Positions 8,454-19,611 of a stretch of 64,000 nucleotides of DNA are shown piece after piece. The translations under genes were made by a program, and so were the position numbers. The notes beneath the pieces are model-generated. The model was not told the origin of the DNA. It was given only the letters and a program-made list of their open reading frames with translations, and made no database searches. The stretch lies in contig CBDHHR010001146.1 in the NCBI GenBank assembly GCA_965263245.1, positions 310,001-374,000 of the forward strand, written 5' to 3'. Positions within the stretch are counted from its first letter, which is position 1, and every line of letters starts with the position of its first letter. The stretch is from DT-68 sp965263245. GTDB taxonomy: Bacteria; Bacillota_I; Bacilli_A; Mycoplasmatales; Metamycoplasmataceae.

Positions 8454-11288
8454 ATGAGTTTGATAACAAAAAATAAAATAATTATCAAAGGCGCTAGTGA
8501 AAATAATTTAAAAAATTTAGATGTTTCAATTCCTAAAGATAAACTAATTGTTTTTACTGGAGTTTCTGGTTCTGGAAAATCTTCACTTGCATTTAATACA
8601 ATCTACGAAGAAGGAAGAAGAAGGTATGTTGAATCACTCTCTTCTTATGCTAGACAATTTTTAGGTAATTCAAAAAAACCTTTAGTTGATTCGATTGAAG
8701 GTCTTTCTCCTTCAATTTCTATTGAACAAAAAACAACCCATAATAATCCCCGTTCAACAGTGGGAACCGTAACTGAGGTTTATGATTATTTAAGATTATT
8801 GTATGCAAAAATTGGTAAAGCGTATTGCCCAAAACACAAAATCCTTATTAGTGCTCAAAAAATAAATGACATCATTGATTCAATTTATGAAAACAAAGAG
8901 GGGACAAAACTAATTGTTTTTTCTCCAATTGTTTTTAACGAAAAAGGAACTCATAAAAATTTATTTCAAAAACTTTCTCAAGACGGTTTTTTAAGGGTAA
9001 AAGTTAATGATGCTATTTATTCTTTAGATGAAGAAATTAATTTAAACAAAAATCAAAAACACAATATTTCGATTGTTATAGATAGAATCGTTTTAAAAAA
9101 AGAGGATAGATCAAGAATTGTTGAAGCAATTGAAATTGCGTTTGATTACAGTAAAGGGTTAGTTGAAATTGAAAATTTAGATGAAAAAACTCTTGATTTA
9201 TATTCTAAATATCTTTCGTGTCCTGAAGGTGATTTTAACATGCCGATTTTAGAACCAAAATTATTTTCGTTTAATTCACCTTTTGGGATGTGTGATGATT
9301 GTAAAGGTTTAGGAATTAAACTTACAGTGGATAAAAATAAATTATTTAAAGAACCTAAAAAAAGTATTCTTCAAGGGGGAATAGTTTATTTTCAAAACGT
9401 TATTAATACTAGAAATATTGACTGACAAGAATTTGAACATTTAATTGACTATTATGATATTAGCATTGATAAACCAATTGAAGAGATGTCAGAAGAGGAT
9501 TTAAAAATAATTATGCATGGTTCAAACGAACCAATTGAATACGAAATTGTTTCAAACAGTGGCTCTAGATTTGTTAAATATCGTTTAATAGAAGGTATTG
9601 CTTCAAAAATTGAAAGAAGATTTTTAAATTCAACATCCGAAATGGCAAGAAAATGATATAAAAACACTTTTATGTCTGATATTAAATGTAACACTTGTAA
9701 TGGTGCAAGACTTAACAAATATGCCTTATCTATAAAGATTAACAACAAAAACATTTATGAATTTTGCAAAAGTTCAATTGAAGATGCCTATAACCAGATT
9801 ATTTCAATGGATTTAGATAAAAACGAAAGAGAAATATCTCAAATTATTTTCAACGAATTACTAAACAGATTAGAATTTTTAAATAATGTTGGTTTAGAAT
9901 ATTTATCTCTAGATAGAAAAGCAGAAACACTCTCAGGAGGTGAATCTCAAAGAATTAGATTAGCTACCCAAATTGGTTCTAATTTAACCGGAGTTTTATA
10001 CGTTTTAGATGAGCCTTCTATTGGTCTTCACCAAAGAGACAATAATAAATTAATTAACACGCTTAAACAAATGGTTGATATTGGAAACACATTAATTGTT
10101 GTAGAACATGATGAAAGCACAATTAGATCAGCAGATTACATTATTGATATCGGACCAAAAGCCGGAGATAACGGTGGAGAAATTGTTGTTGCGGGAAATC
10201 TTGAAAAAATTTTAAAGAATCAAAAATCTTTAACAGTTGATTATTTAACAAAAAGAAAAGAAATAAAAGTTCCTAAATCAAGAAGAAGCGGAAACGGTAA
10301 AATTTTAACAATTCTTGAAGCTGAAGAGAATAATCTTCAAAAATTAAATGTAAAAATTCCTTTAGGTAAACTAGTTTCAATAACGGGAGTTTCTGGTTCA
10401 GGTAAAACCTCTCTTATTAATGAAGTTCTTGCTAAAAAAGTGCAACAACAAATTTCTAACCCGTTTATTGTTCCGGGAAAATGCAAAGACATTAAAGGTA
10501 TTAATAACATTGATAAGTTAATTAAAATTTCACAATCACCAATCGGTAGAACTCCGCGTTCAAATCCTGCTACTTACACAAGTGTTTTTGATGACATTAG
10601 AGATGTGTTTGCAAATACACCAATCGCAAAATCTAGAGGATATTTAAAAGGAAGATTTTCGTTTAACGTTCCTGGTGGAAGGTGTGATAAATGTCGAGGA
10701 GACGGAACAATTAAAATTGAAATGCACTTTTTACCTGATGTGTATATAGAATGTGATCATTGTTTAGGTAAAAGATATAATCAAGAAACTTTAGAAGTAA
10801 AATACAAAACAAAAAACATTTCTGATATTTTAAACATGAAAGTTGAGGAAGCATCAGAATTTTTTGCAGTTAATCAAAAAATTAGTGTTAAACTCAAAAC
10901 ATTAATTGATGTTGGTTTAGGTTATATTGCATTAGGTCAAAGTGCCACTACTTTATCTGGTGGTGAAGCTCAAAGGGTTAAATTAGCAACGTTTTTATTA
11001 AAAAAACCAACCGGGAAAACTTTATATATTCTAGATGAACCAACCACTGGGCTTCACCAACACGATATTTCTAAATTAATAAACGTGTTAAATAGAATCG
11101 TTGATGGTGGTGATTCAATTTTAGTAATAGAACATAATTTAGATATTATTAAAGTTTCTGATCACATTATTGATTTAGGTCCTGGCGGAGGAGTCAAAGG
11201 TGGTAAATTAATTGCATCTGGAACTCCTGAACAAGTTGCACAAAATAAAAATAGTTTTACAGCTCAATTTGTTAAAAAATATTTATAA
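8454..11288 (+). CDS. uvrA: Excinuclease ABC subunit A
   Basis: DNA damage sensor of nucleotide excision repair, 944 aa, full length. Two ABC ATPase modules: Walker A GVSGSGKSS near residue 35 and GVSGSGKTS near 645; signatures LSGGESQRIRLATQ near 492 and LSGGEAQRVKLATF near 834; Walker B VLDEPSIGLHQRD and ILDEPTTGLHQHD. The zinc modules CDDCKGLG, CNTCNGARL and CDKCRGDG...CDHCLGKRY are present; the first finger is CPKH rather than CPxC. TGA at 9423-9425 and 9656-9658 are Trp. ATG 8454 is preceded by AAGAAAGG at 8438-8445. It forms UvrA2B complexes with UvrB encoded elsewhere. Confidence 0.97.
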
Positions 11289-11375
11289 AGTAACAAAAAT
11301 TACTGAAACAAATAATTATTACATAAAAAAAGATATAATACTTTTAAAATGTTTAATGAAAGGTTAAAATAACTT

Positions 11376-12371
11376 ATGACTTACAATAAACCTGGTGGAT
11401 TAAACGGTTCATGATTAACTGGTCAAAAAACTTGAGAACTTGCTTTTTTTCACCCTTATCCTATTTTCATTTTTACATCAGTAATAACTGCTTTTTTGTC
11501 AGTAGCATATTTTTGAAGAAGACAAAAATACTCTTGAGAAAATTTACAAATATTGTTAATTCTTGTGATTCCAGGTTCAATTTTGGGTGCTAGATTATGA
11601 ACCGTTATTGCTCAAGGGGGATGGAGTGATTTTTTTAATTTACAAGGTCTTTCGATTCACGGAGCAATTATGGGGGCAATAATTGCAGGATTACCTTTTG
11701 TTTATTCAAAACGTCATACACTTGATATTAGGACTGTTTTTAGCATTATACTTCCAAACGTAATACTTGGTCAAGCAATTGGTCGTTGAGGAAATTTTTA
11801 TAATCACGAAGTGTACGGACAAGTGGTTAGTGGTGATTCATTAAACTGAATGGGTTCATTAAAAAGTCATATGTTTATAGACGGTTCTTACAGACAACCG
11901 TTGTTTTTCTATGAATTTTTAACTTCAACTTTTGGTTATATTTTTTTGGTTTTAATTCTTCTTAGAAAAAATTGATTAAGACCCGGAGTTGTTGCAGCAA
12001 TATATTTAATTTGGTACGGAATTGTGAGAATTTCTTTAGAAGAAATAAGGGATGAAAGCGCAATTATGTATTGAAACACACTACCCGTTTCATATTTTGT
12101 TGCTTGAGTAACAATGGTGTTAGGAATCATTATTTCAATTTGATTACAGTTTTTTGATTATAAAAAATATGACTTAATTAAACCAGTTAAAACTAGAAAA
12201 AAATTTTTTATTTTTGAAAAGTCTGATAAAAAATTAAAATATCTTTTTTGAGGACCAGAAGTTTTAAATAAAATCAACATTTGAATACCTTCGGAAAATA
12301 ATGTTAAGTGATCAAAAAGAGAAATTAATCAAGGTTATAAAAATAAAATAAAAAAAGAAGTTAAAAAATAA
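11376..12371 (+). CDS. lgt: Prolipoprotein diacylglyceryl transferase
   Basis: Membrane enzyme that transfers diacylglycerol from phosphatidylglycerol to the lipobox cysteine of prolipoproteins; 331 aa. Family motifs are easy to see once TGA is read as Trp: LSIHGAIMGAIIAG, then GQAIGRWGNFYNHEVYG (usual GRxGNFxNxExxG) and GVVAAIYLIWYGIVRISLEE. About seven membrane segments are followed by a basic C-terminal tail of roughly 60 residues. The start is at ATG 11376; the preceding AAAGG at 11359-11363 is somewhat distant. Its presence means true lipoproteins exist in this organism, even though the large surface proteins in this window have no lipobox. Confidence 0.93.
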
Positions 12372-12394
12372 TTTTTTACATTTATAATGCTATT

Positions 12395-13285
12395 ATGAAA
12401 AAATTTGATGTTTTAATTATTGGAGCAGGAGTAGCAGGTTTAACAGCCGGAATTTATACTTCAAGAGCTAATTTAAAAACTGCTATACTCGAAAAAAGTG
12501 CACCTGGTGGGAAACTGGTTAACATTTCACAAATCGAAAATTGAGTTGGTGATTCGTTCGTTGAGGGACCTGATTTAGCATTAAGAATGTGAAATCATTC
12601 TAAAAAAGAAGGTGTTGAACACCTTTATGGTAACGTTATTAAAATAAACGATAAAGAAAATATTGTTGAAACTGATCTTGGTAAATTTAAATATAAATAT
12701 TTAATAATTGCGACCGGAACTTCCGAAAGAATACCCAAAGAAATCAAAAATATTGAAAAGTTTTATCAAAAAGGAGTATCTTATTGTGCAATATGTGATG
12801 GTCCAATTTATAAAGGTGAAGAAATTGCAGTTATTGGTGGTGGAAACTCTGCTTTTGAAGAATCTATCTATTTATCTTCATTTGTTAAAAAAGTTAAAAT
12901 TTTTGTAAGAGATAAAGTTATAGCTGAAAAAGGTTTAGTAAAAGAAGCTGAAAAAAGAGATAACATCAAAATATTTTTAAATAGACAATTAAAAGAAATA
13001 AACGGTGATAAAAAGGTTTCAAGTGTTTTAGATGATAAAGGAATTATTCACTATGTAACGGCAGTGTTTCCTTATGTTGGTTTAAACCCCAACACTTCAT
13101 TTATAACCCAAAGGGAAATTTTGAATCAAAATGGTTTTATTAAAGTAAACGAAATGATGCAAACAAAAATTAAAAATATTTTTGGAGTTGGAGACATTTT
13201 AGAAAAAACCGTAAGACAACTTACCACAGCTGCTGCAGACGGTACAATTGCCGCAAAAAACATCGTAAATATTTTTGATAGTTAG
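12395..13285 (+). CDS. trxB: Thioredoxin reductase
   Basis: NADPH-dependent flavoprotein that reduces thioredoxin, 296 aa. FAD-binding GAGVAGLTAGIY at the N-terminus, the redox-active CAICDG motif near residue 130 (CxxC), NAD(P)-binding GGGNSAFEES near 147, and a C-terminal FGVGDILEKTVRQLTTAAADG motif that binds FAD. TGA Trp codons occur in IENWVGD and RMWNHS. TATAAT at 12383-12388 lies 6 nt before the ATG with no Shine-Dalgarno, again the leaderless layout. Confidence 0.95.
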
Positions 13286-13302
13286 AAAAGGAAATCATAA
13301 AA

Positions 13303-15129
13303 ATGGTAAAACAATATAAAAATTATAAAGACGTTCCTAAAAAATATAAATATGATCTTGAATTTTTATTAGAAAACAAAACAAAAGAAAAAGTTTTAGA
13401 AGATGTATTAAAAAGTTTTGATGAATTAATCAAAATTAAAGATTCTAAGTATGATTCAAAAGAGGCTTATTTAGAATCACTAAAATTATCTGATCAATTT
13501 GCTATTAAAAGTAATAAATTGTTCAACTACATTACTAATAGCCTTTCAGTTAACATTGTTGATAATAAAATGAATTCGTTTTACGAAAAGGTTAAATTTG
13601 AGTTTTATAAAAAAAGTCAGGAACTTGGTCCTGAAGAAGCAAGGTTTTTTAAAAATTCTTCAAAAATTACAAAATGAGCCAAAACAAAAGAATTTTTAGT
13701 TTATAAGAAACACCTTTTGGGTCATCTTGAATATAAAAAACACCAACTTTCAAAAGCAATTCAAGAATTTAGACAAAAAGAATCACGTGCTGATATTTCT
13801 GCTTCAAGTGTTTTTGAAATATTAACTAATTCAGAAATAGATTTTGGTTTTGCAACTAATTCAAAAGGCAAAAAAATAAAAGTAACAAATGCTAATAAAT
13901 TAATTTTATCTAAACATAAAGATAAAAAAGTTAGAAAAACTTCTTCAATTGCTTATAGAAATGGTTATTTAAAACACCAACATTCACTTTCTAATCTTTT
14001 ATATCAACATTTTAGAAAAACAACAGTTTGGTCTAACATAAGAAAATTTAATTCAACAATTGAATTTCTTTTACATTCAGATAGAGTTAGTGAAAAAATG
14101 TTACTAACACTTTATTCAGCGATTGAAAAAGGTAAAAAACCTTTAGTTAAATTTAGAAAAAATTGAAAAAAATTTTATAAAGCAAAATTTAATGAAAGAC
14201 CAACAAAGTATGATTATAACGTTGATTTAATAACTTTAAAAAATAAATATACTCCTAAAGAATCAATGCAAAAGGTTTTAAAATCTTTAGAATTTTTCGG
14301 TAAAGAATACACCCAAACTCTTAAAAAAGCTTTTAGTGATAACTGAATTGACTTTATGCCAGTTAAAAACAAAAAAACTGGTGCATATTCAATTGGTCAA
14401 ACTTACGGAGTTAAAAAGAAACTTTTATTTATGAATTTTGACGGAACTTTTAGATCTGTTGAAACACTAGCCCATGAAATTGGTCATTCAATGCATTCAT
14501 ATTTTTCAGATAAACACCAAGAGCAAATAAATTCTCAATACCCAATTTTTCTTGCTGAAATTGCTTCTATTTTTAATGAATTAATGCTTCATGATTATGT
14601 TTTAAAAACTTCAAAAGATGATAAATTAAAATTTTATATTTATCAAAAAATGATTTCTGGATTTATGGGAACCGTTTTAAGACAAATTGAATGATCAAAT
14701 TTTGAATATGATATGTATAAATTAATTGAAACAGGAACTCCTGTTTCAAGTTATGAAAAAATTGCAAAAGTTTATTATGATAATAGTCAAAAGTATGCTT
14801 TAAAAAAATCAAAGTTTAATGCTAAAAATTCATTTCACGCAATTCTTGTACCACATTTTTATTATAATTTTTACGTTTATAAATATGCAATTGGTCAAAT
14901 TTGTGCAATGATTTTTTTTGAAAAATATAAACAAGAAGGTCCAAAAGCACTTCAGTTTTACGTTAAAAAATTTTTATCAGCTGGCGATAAAGATTGACCA
15001 CTTGAAACGCTTAAAAAAGCCGGAATAGATCTTACAAAACCTGAAACGTATGATAAAAGTTTTAAAATCTTAAAAAAATATGTCAACGAATGAATAAAAA
15101 TAGGGAATAAAATTTTTAAAACTAAGTAA
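13303..15129 (+). CDS. pepF: Oligoendopeptidase F (M3 family metallopeptidase)
   Basis: Zinc peptidase that degrades cytoplasmic oligopeptides, 608 aa, the normal PepF length. The catalytic HEIGHS motif (HExxH, with the distal glutamate in LAEIASIFNELML) is in the C-terminal half, near residues 390-430. The N-terminal helical domain is typical of the family. Numerous TGA codons (13676, 14164, 14343, 14690, 14996 and others) are Trp. The ATG follows AAAAGGAAATC 18 bases after trxB, so it is probably cotranscribed with trxB. A hairpin terminator follows at 15132-15160. Confidence 0.94.
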
Positions 15130-15131
15130 TT

Positions 15132-15160
15132 AAAAGTGTTTGAAATAAATGCTTTTTTAT
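15132..15160 (+). terminator. Intrinsic terminator after pepF
   Basis: AAAAGTGTTT (15132-15141) can pair with AAATGCTTTT (15047+100 offset, i.e. 15147-15156), including two G.U wobbles, followed by T residues. It separates pepF from the smpB promoter (TATAAT at 15181-15186). Confidence 0.6.
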
Positions 15161-15207
15161 TTTTGGTTTTATTTATTTAATATAATTAATTTAAGAAAGG
15201 AGAAAAA

Positions 15208-15654
15208 TTGTTCAAAATTATTTCTAAAAATAAAAATGCATTTTTTAATTATGAACTATTAGATAAATACGAAGCCGGAATTGAACTTTTTGGTTGAGAA
15301 ATAAAATCAATTAGATCTGGTAGAGTAAACATTAAATCATCTTTTTGTTCGTTTAGAAATAATGAATTATTTGTTTCAAACATTCATATTGATAATTATA
15401 TGAACGTACCAGGAGATGAGACAAGACCTAGAAAATTATTACTTCATAAAAACCAATTAAAAAAATTAAAAGAGAAATTAAAAACGAAGGGAAATACAAT
15501 AATTCCAATTTCTTTAAAGTGATCTTCAAGAGGTTATGTTAAAATTGATATTGCTCTTGGTAAAGGTAAATCAAAAATTGACAAAAGAGAAATTATTAAA
15601 AAAAGAGATACTGAAAGAGAAACAAAAAAAATACTCAAAAATATGGGGATGTAA
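15208..15654 (+). CDS. smpB: SsrA-binding protein SmpB
   Basis: Small tmRNA-binding protein needed for trans-translation, 148 aa. It begins at TTG 15208 with AAAGGAG immediately upstream and a TATAAT at 15181-15186. Visible family motifs: NKNAFFNYELLDKYEAGIEL, GWEIKSIR (W as TGA), VNIKSSF, and DETRPRKLLLHKNQ. The C-terminal tail, rich in Lys/Arg and ending KKILKNMGM, is the part that enters the decoding centre. The last ten bases overlap the mature 5' end of tmRNA, so the two partners of the same system overlap on the same strand. Confidence 0.95.
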
Positions 15655-16048
15655 TGGATTCGACATATTTATTAAGATTATGTACTGCAGTGCGGTTATG
15701 GCGCAAACCATTATTAGAATTTGATAAATGCAAAATCTAATAAAACTTTTGAGAAAGACGAAAATTTAACACTGTTTAATTTTAATCAATCTCAACAATC
15801 TCTAGCATTTGCTTAGTTAAGCAGCTAGCGTTTAATGTAAAAGAATCTTAACTTGATCATTAACGTATCATAAATAAAGATATATCAACGGACTCAGCTT
15901 AAACTTGATGAACCAACTGCTGACTATTTATTAATTAGTTTTGTTTTATTTCTATCAATAAATTAGTAGTTAAAAAATAAAAATAAACTGTAGATGTACG
16001 TTTTCAAAGTAGTTATGGACCCGGGTTCAACTCCCGGCATCTCCACCA
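15645..16048 (+). ncRNA. ssrA: Transfer-messenger RNA (tmRNA)
   Basis: The 5' end GGGGATGTAATGGATTCGAC and 3' end GGGTTCAACTCCCGGCATCTCCACCA form the tRNA-like domain; GGGGATG pairs with CATCTCC with one G.U, and CCA is encoded. About 404 nt. The tag reading frame appears to resume at GCA 15730 and runs 28 codons to TAG at 15814-15816, ending SQQSLAFA, with the small hydrophobic terminus typical of proteolysis tags. The resume codon is inferred by frame and by analogy with other tmRNAs. It rescues stalled ribosomes together with SmpB. Confidence 0.97.
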
Positions 16049-16117
16049 TATGTATAAAGCACCAAAACAATCAAACAAAAATCATTTACTTTATAATTAA
16101 GTAAAAGGTATTTAGTA

Positions 16118-17215
16118 ATGAAAAAACCAAAAAGAACTTTATTTTCTAAAGAAACAATAAAGAAAAATTGAAAAAAAATTGTTATTTCTTTTGTTGCAAT
16201 TGGAATTATTACTTTGTTAATTTCTTTACCATTAGTTTTTCAAAAAGATTCTAGCGAAAGAAAATTTAACATTCTAAGATCAAAAATTGAAAAATATGAT
16301 TTTTCCAAAATGATTGTTCTAAAAGATCAAAACGATCTTAATATATCAAAAAACAAAAGTAAAATTAAAAATATAATTATTGAAAAAATTGAAAAAGAAA
16401 ATAATAAATTATCCCAGCAAGAAAAAGATTCAATTAGTCTTATTAACGTTAATTCTTGAAGTGAAATAACACATGAAGCTACAATAATTTCTGTTCAAAT
16501 TAAATTTGGCACAAAAGAAAAAACGTATGATTTTTATTTTATGAGAGAACCAATTAACAATGAAGAATTAATTGAACAAAAACTTTCAAGAGCTATTATT
16601 GATGGAAAAGTTATTGTTTTATCAGATACCAACAATCTTGATTTACAAAATTCTCGTGACAAAGAAAAAATTAAACAAGGTATTATTGAAGCAATTAATG
16701 CAAAAAATCCAAATAATAAATTAACTAAAGAAGAAGAAAACTCAATAATTATTAATAATTTAGACGGAACAGTTAAACACGATAAAATATTGTTAGTTAA
16801 AATATCAAGTTCTATATTAATTGATAGTGATAAAGTATTAAGTTTATACGATTTTAATATTTTAAGAAGTCCGCTTAATGTTTCTGAAAAATATGATGTT
16901 TTAAAAGCAAAATTAAATAATGTTGATAAAACAGAATTAATTATAGTTCCTAAAAGTAGTTATACATTTAAAACAAATGATGCCAGTTCATTAAATTACG
17001 TTAAAAGTTTAATTTTTGAACATATTAATAAATATAATTTATCAAATAAGTTAAATGATGAAGAAAAAAATGCATTTATTTTTGGACCATTTCCAAGTTC
17101 AGAAATTATATTTATTTCTAATGGTTATGTAGATATAAAATTTTCGTTTGTAATTGATAAAGTTTATGATTTAGATTTAAATTTCTCATTTGGTTTTATA
17201 TTACAAAGAGATTAA
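16118..17215 (+). CDS. Membrane-anchored surface protein with three Mvsp-like repeat domains
   Basis: A 365-residue protein with a basic N-terminus and one membrane segment at about residues 22-42 (IVISFVAIGIITLLISLPLV). No lipobox cysteine is present. The outside part contains three degenerate units of about 110 residues, each with the core hydrophobic-strand, KxKIKxxIIExI, NKLxxEE pattern (compare IVLKDQNDL..., IVLSDTNNL..., IIVPKSSYTF...). The same unit, more divergent, occurs in the proteins at 19612-22971 and 63375. The start ATG 16118 follows AAAAGG at 16104-16109. Function unknown; probably a cell-surface protein anchored by the uncleaved signal. Confidence 0.7.
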
Positions 17216-17312
17216 CGATTTAAATTCGTGTTTTATTTAATAATTAATTTTTTTATTTTAACTAATTTGCATAAGTGCTAATTGAATTAATTATTATTGC
17301 TATAATTTAAAC

Positions 17313-18539
17313 ATGTCAATTGTAGAAGAATTAAAAAATCGAAAAATTTTAAAAAATATTACTAATGAAAAAAAAATTAATAAGTTAATTGGAAACGAAT
17401 CTGTTTACATTGGTTTTGACCCAACTGCTAGTTCTCTTCATTTAGGAAATTATGTTCAAATAACAATTTTAAAAAGATTTCAAAAATTTGGTTTTAATCC
17501 AATAGTTGTTTTAGGTGGTGCAACAGGAATGATTGGTGATCCTTCAGGCAAATCAAAAGAAAGAAACCTCCTTGGTAAAAAAGAAATTTTAAATAATAAA
17601 AATTCGATCAAAAAACAATTAGAAAAATTTGGTTTAAAAGTTATTGATAACTATGATTTTTATAAAAACATGAACGTGTTAGATTTTTTTAGAAACGTTG
17701 GTAAAAGTTTAAACATTAATTATATGCTTTCAAAAGACGTTGTTGCTTCAAGGTTAGAAAAAGGAATTTCTTTTACTGAATTTTCTTATCAGTTAATTCA
17801 AGGGTGAGATTTTAAAAATTTATACGAAAAAGAAAATGTAAGAATTCAAATAGGTGGTTCAGATCAATGGGGTAATATTACTACCGGAATTGAAATAATT
17901 AGAAAAAATTTTGGAGATAATAATTTAGCAGTTGGAATTACAACAAATCTTTTTACAACCGGAAATGGAGAAAAATTTGGAAAATCAGAGAAAAAAGCTT
18001 TATGAATTGACAAAAAACTAACAACCCCTTATGAACTATACCAGTATTTAATTTCTACAACTGATCAAGATGTTGAAAAACTTTTAAAGTGATTAACTTT
18101 TTTAGAAGTTAAAAAAATTGACAAAATAATCAACGAACATAAAAAAACACCTGATAAAAACCTTGCTCAAAAAACATTAGCATTTGAAATTGTTAAAGAT
18201 ATTCACGGTAAAAAAGAAGCAGAAAATGCAAAAAATCTCACTAAAATTTTGTTTTTCAAAAACAATATAAAAAATTTAAGTTTAGAAGAAATTTTGTTAT
18301 TAGAAAAATCTGTTCCAACTTTTAAAAACATTAAAGGAAACATTTTAGAATTACTAATCAAAATTAATTTTGCTCAATCAAAAAGAGAAGCAAGAGAATT
18401 TGTCAAAGCAAAAGCAATTTCTATAAACGGAACAATTATTGATGATGAAAAACACCAAATAAATTATTATGGTTATAATAATTTGTACAATCTTATTAAA
18501 AAAGGTAAAAAGAAAATTGTTTTAATTAAAAAAATTTAG
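17313..18539 (+). CDS. tyrS: Tyrosyl-tRNA synthetase
   Basis: Class I aminoacyl-tRNA synthetase for tyrosine, 408 aa. FDPTASSLHLGNYVQI holds the HIGH-type motif (HLGN), GGATGMIGDPSGKS follows, QIGGSDQWGNITTGIE is the tyrosine pocket, and KFGKSEKKALWID carries the KMSKS-type motif. A C-terminal S4 RNA-binding domain ends the protein. Several TGA codons are Trp. TATAAT at 17301-17306 sits 6 nt before ATG. It is followed after 12 bases by the aminopeptidase gene. Confidence 0.96.
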
Positions 18540-18551
18540 TAACATTTTTTT

Positions 18552-19553
18552 ATGAATAATATTAATTTTAAAAAATTAGGGGTGGAAGCAATACTTATTA
18601 CAAACCCTAAAAACATAAGACATTTTACAGGTTTAAAAATTTCTTTTGGTTTTGTTGTTCTAAGTTATAAAAAAACAACATTATTTGTTGATGGTAGATA
18701 CATTGAAATTGCTAGAAAAAACTTTAAAAATGGTGAAATCATTTTGTATAAAGATCAAAAAGATATAGAATCATTTTTATCCAAATTTAAAAAATTAGGT
18801 TATGAATCTGATTTTGTAACCGTTAAATTTAAAAAACTTTTTGAAAAATGAAATTCTAATTTAGTTGAAATTAATGGTCAAGAATTAAGAATTTTTAAGG
18901 ATCAAGAAGCAATTCAAAGTTTAAAAAAAGCAGTAAAAATAACAAAAAAAGTTATGAAATGGGCTTCTTTAAATCTTCTTAAATCAGGAATTAGTGAAAA
19001 AGAAATTTCTAGAAACATAGTTTTTAAATTAAAAGAATTAGGGAGCGAAGATTTAGATTATCAACCAATTGTTGCTTCTGGACCTAATTCTTCTTTACCA
19101 CATGCTAATCCTTCTGATAGAAAAATTCAAAAGGGTGAAACAATAATGTTTGATTTTGGTGCTGTAATAAACGGTTATACTGCTGATATTACACGAAATT
19201 ATTCGATCGGAAAACTAAAAAATTCTGAAATTATTAAAATCAAAAAAATTGTTAAAAAAAGTCAAATGGCAGGTATTAAAGCAATTAAACCAGGTGTTAC
19301 CGGAAAAGAAATTGATGCTATTTGTAGAAAGATTATAATTGATGAAGGTTACGGAAATAACTTTAAGCATTCAACCGGTCATGGTTTAGGCAGGGATGTT
19401 CATGAACTTCCTTTAATAAATAAAAATTCAAACACTTTACTTAAAAAAAATTATGTTATAACAATAGAACCAGGAATTTATTTAGAAAATATTGGTGGTA
19501 TAAGAATTGAAGATAATATTTTAGTTACAGAAAATTCTTACGAAATTCTTTAA
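18552..19553 (+). CDS. pepP: Xaa-Pro aminopeptidase (M24 family)
   Basis: Metallo-aminopeptidase removing N-terminal residues preceding proline, 333 aa. An N-terminal creatinase-like domain (about 115 residues, LITNPKNIRHFTGLK) is followed by the M24 pita-bread domain. Metal ligands are recognisable in FDFGAVINGYTADITR (two Asp), STGHGLGRDVHELP (His), TIEPGIYLENIGGIRIED (two Glu). It is probably cotranscribed with tyrS. The ATG has only a weak upstream signal. Confidence 0.9.
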
Positions 19554-19611
19554 ATAAAATTTTATAAAATTTCAATTATAAATTTATTTTAATTTTTAAT
19601 TTTAAAGTTAA

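Noticed and set aside
11411..11593. Plus-strand ORF of 60 residues inside lgt
   Set aside because: Different frame from the conserved lgt protein; shadow.
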